64,000 bases of DNA from Bufo bufo (taxonomy: Eukaryota > Chordata > Amphibia > Anura > Bufonidae), in NCBI RefSeq assembly GCF_905171765.1, contig NC_053392.1, positions 370,803,442 to 370,867,441 on the forward strand, read 5' to 3'. A program made the position numbers and the translations under genes. Positions 33,324-44,729 of this stretch are shown here, in pieces. The notes below the pieces were generated by a model. That model did not search any database, had not been told where the DNA came from, and worked only from the letters and a program-made list of their open reading frames with translations. How positions within the stretch are numbered: the first letter of the stretch is position 1; every line of letters starts with the position of its first letter.

Positions 33324-34579
33324 TAGTGTTGATCGAGTGCTCGGGTGTTTGGGTGTCAGGTCGAACACCTCGGGATGCTTGGGTGCTCTACCGAGCACCC
33401 GAGCACAATGGAAGTCAATGGGAGAACCCGAGCATTAAACCAGGCACCCCCTGCTCTGAAGAGGGGAGGGTGTCTGGTTCATAGGAAAAGGTCAGAAATT
33501 GATGGAAACACCACCGAAATGGTTCGGGAACAGCATGGGGAGGATGTCTGGATGCATCTTGGACTCCGAGGTCACTGCTGGGAATGATGTTGTCCGAGTA
33601 GTATGCCACTTTTACATACTGACAATAATACGCACAAAACCGAAGATAAAATCGATTTTAGAGAAAAAAATTGTTAGAAAACATTCTTTCCTGTATATTT
33701 ACTTGTATATAAAGTGCAAGTGCTGCCAAAAATTACAAGGAAGAGGCACTCCGATACAACCTGTATATCACATAATGGAGGGCCACATTCACATAGTGGT
33801 ACAATTGTTCAGGCAGTGGGACTCCTACACTCATAAAGCCTATGCACTAAGTGAAAGGTCTTCCAAAAATTACAAGGAATAATACCCCAATACACCCTTT
33901 ATTACACATAAAGGAGGGCATCATACACCCTTGAAAAATTATGATTAATGGCCATGTGCTGTCCGTTGCTCCGTTCCGTGGCCCCGCAAATAAAATAGCA
34001 TGATGGTAACCCTCAAAAACATTAGGAGCAAGGGCCTGCTGGTGACCCTCTAAAACCTTACGGGCGAGGGCCTGCTGCTGAGCTGACCATCTAAAACATT
34101 ACGGGCAAGGGCCTTCTGCTGAGCTGACCATCTAAAACATTACGGGTGAGGGCCTTCTGCTGAGCTGACCATCTAAAACATAAAGGAGGGCATCATACAC
34201 CCTTGAAAAATTATGATTAATGGCCACGTGCTGTCCGTTGCTCCGTTCCGTGGCCCCGCAAATAAAATAGCATGTCCTATTCTTTTCCGTTTTGCGGACA
34301 AGAATTGGCAATTCTACAATGGGCCTTTTTTTGCGGATCCGCGGTTTGCGGACCGGAAAAAACGGAACGGTCGTGTGCATGAGGCCTAACACTGAGCCGA
34401 ACACGTCATCAGGTGCTATATATGACACATTCCAGCCAGCCAATCACTGTAATGCCAGTAACCAACATGGCTACGGCATTACAGTGAAAGGCAGCACTTA
34501 CCTGCACGTTTATTGGCTGCGTAGCATTGCGCTCGAGCACATGCGATATTCGGCTGCCGAGCATGCTCGATCAACACTA
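33324..34579. mobile_element. hAT-type non-autonomous element, 1.26 kb
   Basis: Terminal inverted repeats TAGTGTTGATCGAGTGCTCG and CGAGCATGCTCGATCAACACTA (one unit differs) are flanked by CTTCTTGG (33316-33323) and CTCCTTGG (34580-34587), an 8-bp duplication with one change. A short tandem array (ACATTACGGGCGAGGGCC-type units of about 45 bp) lies at 34010-34180. No transposase. Confidence 0.78.
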
Positions 34580-36389
34580 CTCCTTGGGTATACTCTAGTT
34601 TTACCCATGGTATGTTAGCAATGTGACTTCTATATTTCGTGGTTACTTAGTCCCTGATACCAGTAGCAGCAGGTGACCTGGCTAGATCCCCACAGGGGAA
34701 CCAGCTGTGTAAGTTAATTTGCTGGAGAAGGTTGGTGACAAATTATAATTATTAACTGCTGAAGCTTTACACAGGAGCAAGGATTTCCTAGCAATTATTT
34801 TCCAGTTTCCTAGGTGGACTTCTTTTTTACACCAATTACTTGTTCAGTAATGTTCATGGTAGCTGCTTCCCTACTATTGGAATGCTGTTGAGGGATTGCC
34901 ACTCTCTGAACATCTAATTAACTTAAATATGGCATTGCCTTCTTTCCACCCAGTTAAAGTTTTCATGTACCACCATCTGAGCATATATAATCATGTTGAC
35001 ATTACTGGGGTGGAGTTCTAACTAAGAAAATGGAGTCACAGATAAATGAACAAAAGGTGAAGTTAATTATCCTTTAGTGAAGGATTTATATAGAATCTTG
35101 CACTTTGGTCAGTTAATTTAATGAGGAGCCATTCTTTTAGCAGACGTGCCAATGAAGATGTCAGGCAACAGTGACTCATGTCAGACAATTAATTTAGTTG
35201 AAGACAAAATAAGAACCTTCTACATCTACTTAAAAGTTGTTGATTCATCTGTAGTATCGGACTTAGGTTTCTGTGAGATATAAATATGTCCTTTCCCCAT
35301 GTACGTCCCACTATACATTTTGGCAATTCATCCTATAACGCATTTTCCAAGAAAAATAATAGCCAAACATGAAAGGAATGTTATCATTTGAGTTAGAAAA
35401 GCGTTGATTACTTAAATCTAATGGCCTACAAGACAAGTTGGACTTTAGTTTTTTTTATAAACAATTTTAGTAAATAAATGTATGAAATATGAGCAGCTAT
35501 GAGCATAGACTACTATTCAAGTTTGAACTTAAATGTGTCTTCTGATGTCTTAAGGTGGAGCAAATGCTCTAAAGTAACAAAAAAACCAAAAAATCAATAG
35601 TCACCTCTTTAATCCCCCACCAATCTAGCACAGACACTATGGTGGTCTTTGCTTACCAGTAGTTAGCTCTGTAATGTCAGTAAGTATTGGTGCATAACTA
35701 AATAAAAAAGGGAATACAGGCACTACTAAAATGGATGTATTTATTAAAACAATAAAAGACTCCTAATAATGTGTTCTAAAAGTGGTCAACTTTAATGTGA
35801 TCAAGAAAGTTCATCAGTTTCAACACATTATTGCCTGTCTTTTATTTCATTGTATTAATAAATATGCCTGCTTTAGCTGCACTCCATATTCCCTTTTTTT
35901 ATTTACCTATGCACCTATGCAACTGATTTCTAGCCTCTGTTATGGAGTTTCCAGCGGGAGGGAACAACAACTGAAGATGGACATCCAGGATTGATTGAGA
36001 TCCTACAAGCTTCTTCCAGAGTTGTGCCTGGCTTGCTCAACAATATTCAGTGAACAGCAGTGGTTGCATGCTTGGTTGTTTTTATGATACAGATTAAATA
36101 CATTGTTGCTCCCTTTTCGTCCCTATTTCTTATATGCCAATAAGTAAAGCAGAACACTGCTGAGGCCAGTAATTGCTGACAGATAGTAAAGAAAGACTGG
36201 GCCCCTCAGGCTCCAGAATCGATTGATACTATTAGCTGTAGAGTGCCTGTTCATTAGTCCTAAGACCTCATACAGATATTGCACCAAGCAGGTTATAGGG
36301 CTGCATTTTATTAAACATTCAGTTTTGTATTTCTGTCAACTTTTGGAAATTTGTATACTCATAGTCTTTTCCAAGTTTATTAGCATATA
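34580..36389. other. Intergenic, no gene recognised
   Basis: AT-rich. An imperfect inverted repeat (AATAAAAAAGGGAATACAGGC near 35705 and its approximate inverse near 35895) suggests an old foldback. Nothing else is supported. Confidence 0.35.
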
Positions 36390-36640
36390 CAGTACATTTG
36401 GAATGTCTTCAGACCCTTTCACTTTTTTTCACATTTTGTTATGTTACGGCCTTGTGTTAAAATGAAAAAAAAAAAGGTTCAAAATTTTCCCATCATTTTT
36501 GCACCCAATGTCCCATAATGAGAAAGTGGTAACAATGTTCAAAATCTTAGAAAAAGAAAAAAAACTAAATATTGAATTGACATAAGTATTCAGACCCTTT
36601 ACTCAGTACTTAGTTGAAGCACCTTTGGCAGTGATTACAG

Positions 36641-36948
36641 CAGGGGCGTAGCTATAGGGGGTGCAGAGATAGCAGTCTCTACCGGTCCCAGAAGCCTGAG
36701 GGGGCCCAAAGACCCTTGTGCCACATAAGAAGACACCAGTATTATAGAAAGTACATGCTGGTCAAGTTACATCTCTGGCTGAAGAGAAGATGTAGAGGTC
36801 AAGAATTTGGCATGGGCGGGGTGCCGTTGAAATTTTTACCTCAGGTTGCACGAAGGCTATGTACTTCCCCAGCCATAAAGCACTGAGAGGAGGGGGGCCC
36901 AAGCTGAACTTTTACACAAGGGCCCATGAGCCTTTAGCTACATCCCTG
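36641..36948. mobile_element. hAT MITE, 308 bp
   Basis: Starts CAGGGGCGTAGCTATAG, ends TAGCTACATCCCTG, flanked by perfect 8-bp duplications GATTACAG (36633-36640, 36949-36956). Confidence 0.85.
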
Positions 36949-36956
36949 GATTACAG

Positions 36957-38562
36957 CCTCCAGTCTTTTTAGGTTTGATGCCACAAGTTTAGCACTTCTG
37001 GATTTGGGGATTTTCTGCCATTCTTCTCTGCAGATCCTCTAAAGTTCTGACAGATTGGATGGGGACTGTCGGTGGACAGTCATTTACACCTCTCTAGAGG
37101 TGTTTGATTGGGTTGAAGTCAGGGCTCTGGCTGGGTTCACTAAGCCAGTCCTGTGTTGTCTTATCCATGTGCTTAGGGTCATTGTCTTGTTGGAGGGTAA
37201 ACCGTCAGCCAATTCTGAGGTCCACAGCACTCTGAAGCAGGTTTTCAATAGGAATATCTCTGTACTTTTCCCCATTTAGCTTTCCCTCAAGCAGGGGCGT
37301 TGCTAGGGTCTGAGAAGATTCGGGGCACAAGCCCACTGTATCACGCCCCCACCCCATGAAGCCATGCCCCCATCACCGGGGGGGAGGCCCTTCACAGTAG
37401 TTATTAACCCCTTTCAGCAGTCCCCCCCTTTATAGTAGATATTAACCCCTTTCAGCAGTCCCCCCTTCACAGTAGTTATTAACCCCTTTCAGCAGTCCCC
37501 CCCTTCAGTGAATGGGGGACTGCTGAAAGGGGTTAATAACTACTGTGAAGGGGGACTGCTGAAAGGGGTTAATAACTACTGTGAAGGGGGGACTGCTGAA
37601 AGGGGTTAATAACTACTGTGAAGGGCCTAGCCGTCTGGGTAACCCCACAGATCATCCCCCCCATCACCCTTGTACTTTAACCCCTTTCAGAAGTCCCGCC
37701 TTCACAGTAATTATTAACCCCTTTCAGCAGTCCCCCCTTCAGTGAACGGACATGAGTTCAACTTCAGTCCCTTCGGTGTGCGATCCCGTCCTGCGACGCG
37801 TGATCCCGCAAGACCTGTCATGTACAGCGGCGGGTCTCGTGGGATCGTGCGCTGCAGGATGGGCATGCGCACTGAAGTGACTGAACTCATGCCCGCGCAG
37901 CCCGCAAGTAGCAGAACAAGTACAAGGGGGGTGGGGCCAGCATAACATTCGGGGCACTGGACAAAACATATGGGGCTCAAGCCCCGAATGTTTTGACCTA
38001 ACGACGCCCCGGCCCTCAAGTCTGACCATTCTCTCCGTCCCAGCTGCTGAAAAACAACCCCACAGCATGATACTGCCACCAACATGCTTCATTGCAGGAA
38101 TCGTATTGGGCAGTGCCTGGTTTCCTTCAAACATGAGACAGAATTGAGGACATCATTTCTTGGTTTCACCAGACCCCAAAATCTCATTTCTTACAGCTTG
38201 ATAGTCCTTTCAGTGCTTTTTTGCAAGCATTAATATGTCTGTCACTAATGGGAGGCTTTTTTCTGGCCACTCAGCCATAAATCCAAGATTAGATGAATGC
38301 TGCAGTCATGGTTTACCTTCTGGATGTTTCTCCCATCTACACATAGGATCTTTGGAGCTCAGCCAAATTGACCATATGGTTCTTGGTCACATCTCTCTGC
38401 CCTTCTCCCTTGGGTACTTAGTATGGTGGAGTGGCCTACTCTAAAAAGAGTCCTGTTTGTTCCAGACTTCTTCCATTTAAGAATTATGGAGACTACTGTG
38501 CTGCTGGGAACTTTCGATGCAGCAGATATTTTTTGTACCCTTCTGTGCCTCCACAATATCAT
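36957..38562 (-). pseudogene. Tc1 transposase relic
   Basis: The N-terminal part includes VPSSTVVSIILKWKKSG (38562-38359) in the DNA-binding domain. The catalytic part has [20 protein letters not shown] (38134-38021), then, beyond the h[34 protein letters not shown] and the end of the gene (37283-36957). Substitutions such as PIKHL for PIEHL remove the catalytic Glu. It is inactive. Confidence 0.75.
37292..38012. mobile_element. hAT MITE, 721 bp, with internal inverted tandem repeats
   Basis: Starts CAGGGGCGTTGCTAGGG and ends CCTAACGACGCCCCGG, flanked by CCCTCAAG (37284-37291, 38013-38020). Between 37395 and 37625, units of about 35 bp (AACCCCTTTCAGCAGTCCCC) occur first in one orientation and then in the other. 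Confidence 0.83.
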
Positions 38563-39479
38563 GTCTCTGAGCTCATGGCTTGATTTTTTGCACCGATATG
38601 AATTATCAGCTGTGAGACTTTCTATAGATAGTGGAACTGTCTTTCCAATTCATGTCCAAGCAACTGTCTATATAAGGTATCACAGCTGATAATTCATATC
38701 AGAGCAAAAACCAAGCCATACCACAGGACTCAAGGTGTTGAAACATCTCAAAGATGATCAATATTGTCCATGCAAAACTTTAGTTTTTTCTTTTTAAATG
38801 ATTTGCAAACATTTCTGAAGATTGATGGGGGACTTGATTTTTTTTTATTTTATTTTAGCACAAGGCCACAACGTAACAAAATTAGAAAAAAATCTAACGG
38901 GTCTGAAGACTTTCCAAATGCAATGTAGTATTCAATGTATTCATCTTCAATAGGGATGAGCGAACCCGAACTGTATAGTTTGGGTTCGTACCGAATTTTG
39001 GGGTGTCCGTGACACGGACCCGAACCCGAACATTTTCGTAAAAGTCCGGGTTCGGGTTCGGTGTTCGGCGCTTTCTTGGCGCTTTTTGAAAAGCTGCAAA
39101 GCAGCCAATCAACAAGCGTCATACTACTTGCCCCAAGAGGCCATCACAGCCTTGCCTACTATTGGCATGGCTGTGATTGGCCAGTGCAGCATGTGACCCA
39201 GCCTCTATATAAGCTTGGGTCACGTAGCGCTGCACGTCACTCTGCTGATTCAAGCATAGGGAGAGGTTGCAGCTGCGACGTTAGGGCGAGATTAGGCAGA
39301 TTAACTCCTCCAAAAGACTTCATTCTGTGATCGATCTGCAGCTGTGGATCATTGAAGTGCTAATATCGACTTGCTCACTTTTTTGAGGCTGCCCAGAGCG
39401 TTTTTAGATCGCTTTTTTCTGGGGTGATCGGCGGCCATTTTGTGGCTTGTGGTGCGCCAGCACAAGCTATCACCAAGTG

Positions 39480-39785
39480 TATTTAACCATCAATAGTGTG
39501 GTTATTTTGTGCTATATCCTACATCAGCTGCAGGCTGAGCCTGTGTCACCCAAGTGCATTTAACCATCAATAGTGTGGTTATTTTTTGCTATATCCTACA
39601 TCAGCTGCAGGCTGAGCCTGTGTCACCGAAGTGCATTTAAACATCAACAGTCTGGTTATTTTTTGGCCATATACTACATCAGCTGCAGGCTGAGCCTGTG
39701 TCACCGAAGTGCATTTACCCATCAACAGTCTGGTTATTTTTTGGCCATATACTACATCTGGTGCAGGCTGAGCCTGTCACCCAGC
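39480..39785 (+). repeat. 83-bp subterminal tandem repeats of hAT H1
   Basis: About 3.5 units, each with CATCAATAGTGTGGTTATTT and CAGCTGCAGGCTGAGCCTGT. Subterminal repeats in hAT elements commonly bind the transposase (family knowledge). Confidence 0.8.
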
Positions 39786-39789
39786 GCCT

Positions 39790-40812
39790 AAAAAATAGAC
39801 CTGACATTTCTATTCAACCAAATCTGTACTGTTTTAGCTGGTCAAGTTATTTGTAGTGACCGTAAAAGCAGACTTTTTGTTCTGGGTTGAAAAACTATTC
39901 CCAAATTTGCCATTCTCAAAATAACTAGTTTCTGGTATATGAGGCCTACTTGAAATCTATCCCAAAAAGGATATCTTACATTGAAGGTGCTGATAGTGTC
40001 ATTCAGAAAAACCTAAGACACACGCTACCGTGCAGATAGAAGTCTAATTCTGTGATTAAACCTATACCTGTCACATAGCGCAAAAGAAAAACAGGCCTGA
40101 CATTTCTATTCAACCAAATCTGTACTGTTTTAGCTGGTCAAGTTATTTGTAGTGACCGTAAAAGCACACTTTTTGTTCTGGGTTGAAAAACTATTCCCAA
40201 ATTTGCCATTCTCAAAATAACTAGTTTCTGGTATATGAGGCCTACTTGAAATCTATCCCAAAAAGGATATCTTACATTGAAGGTGCTGATAGTGTCATTC
40301 AGAAAAACCTAAGACACACGCTACCGTGCAGATAGAAGTCTGATTCTGTGATTAAACCTATACCTGTCACACAGCGCAAAAAAAAACCAGGCCTGACATT
40401 TCTATTCAACCAAATCTGTACTGTTTTAGCTGGTCAAGTTATTTGTAGTGACCGTAAAAGCAGACTTTTTGTTCTGGGTTGAAAAACTATTCCCAAATTT
40501 GCCACTCTCAAAATAACTAGTTTCTGGTATATGAGGCCTACTTGAAATCTATCCCAAAAATGATATCTTACATTGAAGGTGCTGATAGTGTAATTCAGAA
40601 AAACCTAAGACACACGCTACCGTGCAGATAGAAGTCTAATTCTGTGATTAAACCTATACCTGTCACATAGCGCAAAAAAAAAACAGGCCTGACATTTCTA
40701 TTCAACCAAATCTGTACTGTTTTAGCTGGTCAAGTTATTTGTAGTCACCGTAAAAGCACACTTTTTGTTCTGGATTGAAAAACTATTCCCAAATTTGCCA
40801 TTCTCAAAATTG
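39790..40812 (+). repeat. 297-bp tandem repeats upstream of the hAT transposase
   Basis: About 3.4 units, each with CATTTCTATTCAACCAAATC, TTTTGTTCTGGGTTGAAAAA and GGTATATGAGGCCTACTTG. The last unit ends at the transposase start, so these may form its promoter region. The copy at 62413 has the same unit, about 2.1 copies. Confidence 0.85.
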
Positions 40813-40827
40813 TGGTGAACGGGAACA

Positions 40828-43800
40828 ATGAGGAAAACATCTAATAAGGGACGCGGACGTGGACATGGTCGTGGTGGTGTTAGTGGACCCTCTGGTGGTG
40901 GGAGAGGACGTGGCCGTTCTGCCACAGCCACACGTCCTAGTGAACCAACTACCTCAGGTCCCAGTAGCCAGCAGAATTTACAGCGATATTTGGTGAGGCC
41001 CAATGCCGTTCTAAGGATGGTAAGGCCTGAGCAGGTACAGGCATTAGTCAATTGGGTGGCCGACAGTGGATCCAGCACGTTCACATTATCCCCCACCCAG
41101 TCTTCTGCAGAAAGCGCACAGATGGCGCATGAAAACCAAGCCCATCGGTCTGTCACATCACCCCCATGCATATCAGGGAAACTGTCTGAGCCTCAAGTTA
41201 TGCAGCAGTCTCTTATGCTGTTTGAAGACTCTGCTGCCAGGGTTTCCGAGGGGAAACAACCTAGCCCTTCCCCAGGGGTGGAAGAAATAGAATGCACTAA
41301 CGCACAACCACTTATTTTTCCTGATGATGAGGACATGGGAATACCACCTCAGCACGTCTCTGATGATGACGAAACACAGGTGCCAACTGCTGCGTCTTTC
41401 TGCAGTGTGCAGACTGAACAGGAGGTCAGGGATCAAGACTGGGTGGAAGACGATGCAGGGGACGATGAGGTCCTAGACCCCACATGGAATGAAGGTCATG
41501 CCACTGACTTTCACAGTTCGGAGGAAGAGGCAGTGGTGAGACCGAGCCAACAGCGTAGCAAAAGAGGGAGCAGTGGGCAAAATCAGAACACCCGCCGCCA
41601 AGAGACTCCGCCTGCTACTGACCGCCGCCATCTGGGACCGAGCACCCCAAAGGCAGCTTCAAGGAGTTCCCTGGCATGGCACTTCTTCAAACAATGTGCT
41701 GAGGACAAGACCCGAGTGGTTTGCACGCTGTGCCATCAGAGCCTGAAGCGAGGCATTAACGTTCTGAACCTTAGCACAACCTGCATGACCAGGCACCTGC
41801 ATGCAAAGCATGAACTGCAGTGGAGTAAACACCTTAAAAACAAGGAAGTCACTCAGGCACCCCCTGCTACCTCTTCTGCTGCTGCCGCCTCGGCCTCTTC
41901 TGCTGCTGCCGCCGCCTCGGCCTCTTCTGCTGCTGCCGCCGCCTCGGCCTCTTCTGCTGCTGCTGCCGCCTCGGCCTCTTCCTCTGCCTCTGGAGGAACG
42001 TTGGCACCTGCCGCCCAGCAAACATGGGATGTACCACCAACACCACCACCTGCGTCACCAAGCATCTCAACCATGTCACACGGCAGCATTCAGCTCTCCA
42101 TCTCACAAACATTTGAGAGAAAGCGTAAATTCCCACCTAGCCACCCTCGATCCCTGGCCCTGAATGCCAGCATTTCTAAACTACTGGCCTATGAAATGCT
42201 GTCATTTAGGCTGGTGGACACACACTTCTTCAAACAGCTCATGTCACTTGCTGTCCCACAGTATGTTGTTCCCAGCCGCCACTACTTCTCCAAGAGAGCC
42301 GTGCCTTCCCTGCACAAACAAGTGTCCGATAAAATCAAGTGTGCACTGCGCAACGCCATCTGTGGCAAGGTCCACCTAACCACAGATACGTGGACCAGTA
42401 AGCACGGCCCGGGACGCTATATCTCCCTAACTGCACACTGGGTAAATGTAGTGGCGGCTGGGCCCCAGGCGGAGAGCTGTTTGGCGCACGTCCTTCCGCC
42501 GCCAAGGATCGCAGGGCAACATTCTTTGCCTTCTGTCTCCTCCTCCTCCTACTCAGCTTCCTCCTCCTCTTCTTCCACCTGCTCATCCAGTCAGCCACAC
42601 ACCTTCACCACCAACTTCAGCACAGCCCGGGGTAAACATCAGCAGGCCATTCTGAAACTCATATGTTTGGGGGACAGGCCCCACATCGCACAGGAGTTGT
42701 GGGGGGGTATAGAACAACAGACCGACGAGTGGTTGCTGCCGGTGAGCCTCAAGCCCGGCCTGGTGGTGTGCGATAATGGGCGAAATCTCGTTGCAGCTCT
42801 GGGACTAGCCGGTTTGACGCACATCCCTTGCCTGGCGCATGTGCTGAATTTGGTGGTGCAGAAGTTCATTCGCAACTACCCCGACATGTCAGAGCTGCTG
42901 CATAAAGTGCGGGCCGTCTGTTCGCGCTTCCGGCGTTCACACCCTGCCGCTGCTCGCCTGTCTGCGCTACAGCGTAACTTCGGCCTTCCCGCTCACCGCC
43001 TCATATGCGACGTACCCACCAGGTGGAACTCCACCTTACATATGCTGGACAGACTGTGCGAGCAGCAGCAGGCCATAGTGGAGTTTCAGCTGCAGCACGC
43101 ACGGGTCAGTCGCACTGCGGATCAGACACACTTCACCACCAATGACTGGGCCTCCATGCGAGACCTGTGTGCCCTGTTGCGTTGTTTCGAGTACTCCACC
43201 AACATGGCCAGTGGCGATGACGCCGTTATCAGCGTTACAATACCACTTCTATGTCTCCTTGAGAAAACACTTAGGGCGTTGATGGAAGAGGAGGTGGCCC
43301 AGGAGGAAGAGGAGGAAGAGGGGTCATTTTTAGCACTTTCAGGCCAGTCTCTTCGAAGTGACTCAGAGGGAGGTTTTTTTGCAACACCAGAGGCCAGGTA
43401 CAAATGTGGCCAGACAGGGCCCACTACTGGAGGACAAGGAGGACGAGGATGAGGAGGAGGTGGAGGAGGATGAGGATGAAGCATGTTCACAGCGGGGTGG
43501 CACCCAAAGCAGCTCGGGCCCATCACTGGTGCGTGGCTGGGGGAAACACAGGACGATGACGATACGCCTCCCACAGAGGACAGCTTGTCCTTACCTCTGG
43601 GCAGCCTGGCACACATGAGCGACTACATGCTGCAGTGCCTGCGCAACGACAGCAGAGTTGCCCACATTTTAACGTGTGCGGACTACTGGGTTGCCACCCT
43701 GCTGGATCCCCGGTACAAAGACAATGTGCCCACCTTACTTCCTACACTGGAGCGTGATAGGAAGATGCGCGAGTACAAGCGCACGTTGGTAGACGCGCTA

Positions 43801-44307
43801 CTGAGAGCATTCCCAAATGTCACAGGGGAACCAGTGGAAGCCCAAGGCGAAGGCAGAGGAGGAGCAAGAGGTCGCCAACGCAGCTGTGTCATGGCCAGCT
43901 CCTCTGAGGGCAGGGTTAGCATGGCAGAGATGTGGAAAAGTTTTGTCAACACGCCACAGCTAACTGCACCACCACCTGATACGGAATGTGCTAGCAGGAG
44001 GCAACATTTCACTAACATGGTGGAACAGTACCTGTGCACACCCCTCCACGTACTGACTGATGGTTCGGCCCCATTCAACTTCTGGGTCTCCAAATTGTCC
44101 ACGTGGCCAGAGCTAGCCTTTTATGCCTTGGAGGTGCTGGCCTGCCCGGCGACCAGCGTTTTGTCTGAACGTGTATTCAGCACGGCAGGGGGCGTCATTA
44201 CAGACAAACGCAGCCGCCTGTCTACAGCCAATGTGGACAAGCTGACGTTTATAAAAATGAACCAGGCATGGATCCCACAGGACCTGTCCATCCCTTGTGC
44301 AGATTAG
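40828..44307 (+). pseudogene. hAT transposase with BED zinc finger, frameshifted in an acidic linker
   Basis: The first frame (874 codons, ATG 40828) opens with Arg/Gly repeats. It has a BED finger at about residues 278-330 (C299, C302, H323, H328), an Ala/Ser tract at 350-388, and the RNase H-like core with LTTDTWTS (Asp520), LVVCDNGRN and CLAHVLNLVVQ. It stops at 43452. A frame with an acidic Glu/Asp run (about 43425-43545) lies between. The 3' part (to 44307) carries the hAT dimerisation region CPATSVLSERVFSTAGGV and LTFIKMN. So two compensating indels in the linker break an otherwise complete gene. It cuts and pastes the element. ZBED-type host genes derive from the same ancestry, but the flanking terminal repeats show this is the transposon. 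Confidence 0.88.
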
Positions 44308-44729
44308 ACATTAACTACCTCCCCTTAACAATATATTATTTTACTCCAGGGCACTTCCTCATTCAATACTATTTTTAATTTCATTTTACCATTATATTGC
44401 GGGGCAACCCAAAGTTGAATGAACCTCTCCTCTGTCTGGGTGCCGGGGCCTAAATGTGTGACAGTGGCCTGTTCCAGTGGTGGGTGACGTGAAGCCTGAT
44501 TCTCTGCTATGACATGAAGACAGATTCTGCGCTGACATAAGGCCAGATTCTCTGTTACGGGACCTCTCTCCACTGCCTGGGTGCCTGGGCCTAAATGTGT
44601 GACAGTGGCCTGTTCCAGTGGTGGGTGACGTGAAGCATGATTCTCTGCTATGACATGAAGACTGATTCTCTGCTGACATGAAGCCAGATTCTCTGCTATG
44701 GCATGAAGAGACTGATTCTCTGCTGACAT

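Larger units (their letters stand above)
36390..38925 (-). mobile_element. Tc1 relic interrupted by two hAT MITEs
   Basis: Ends CAGTACATTTGGAATGTC and, inverted, CATTGCATTTGGAAAGTC, flanked by TA (36388-36389, 38926-38927). Without the two hAT insertions (36641-36948, 37292-38012) it is about 1.5 kb, a normal Tc1 size. Confidence 0.8.

Noticed and set aside
39790..40812. Regular array that could be mistaken for a CRISPR
   Set aside because: Units are about 297 bp without spacer-repeat alternation and sit in a eukaryotic hAT element.
41659..42163. Antisense and alternate frames over the Ala/Ser tract of the hAT transposase
   Set aside because: A GCN/TCN repeat is open in several frames; only the frame in line with the BED finger and catalytic core is real.
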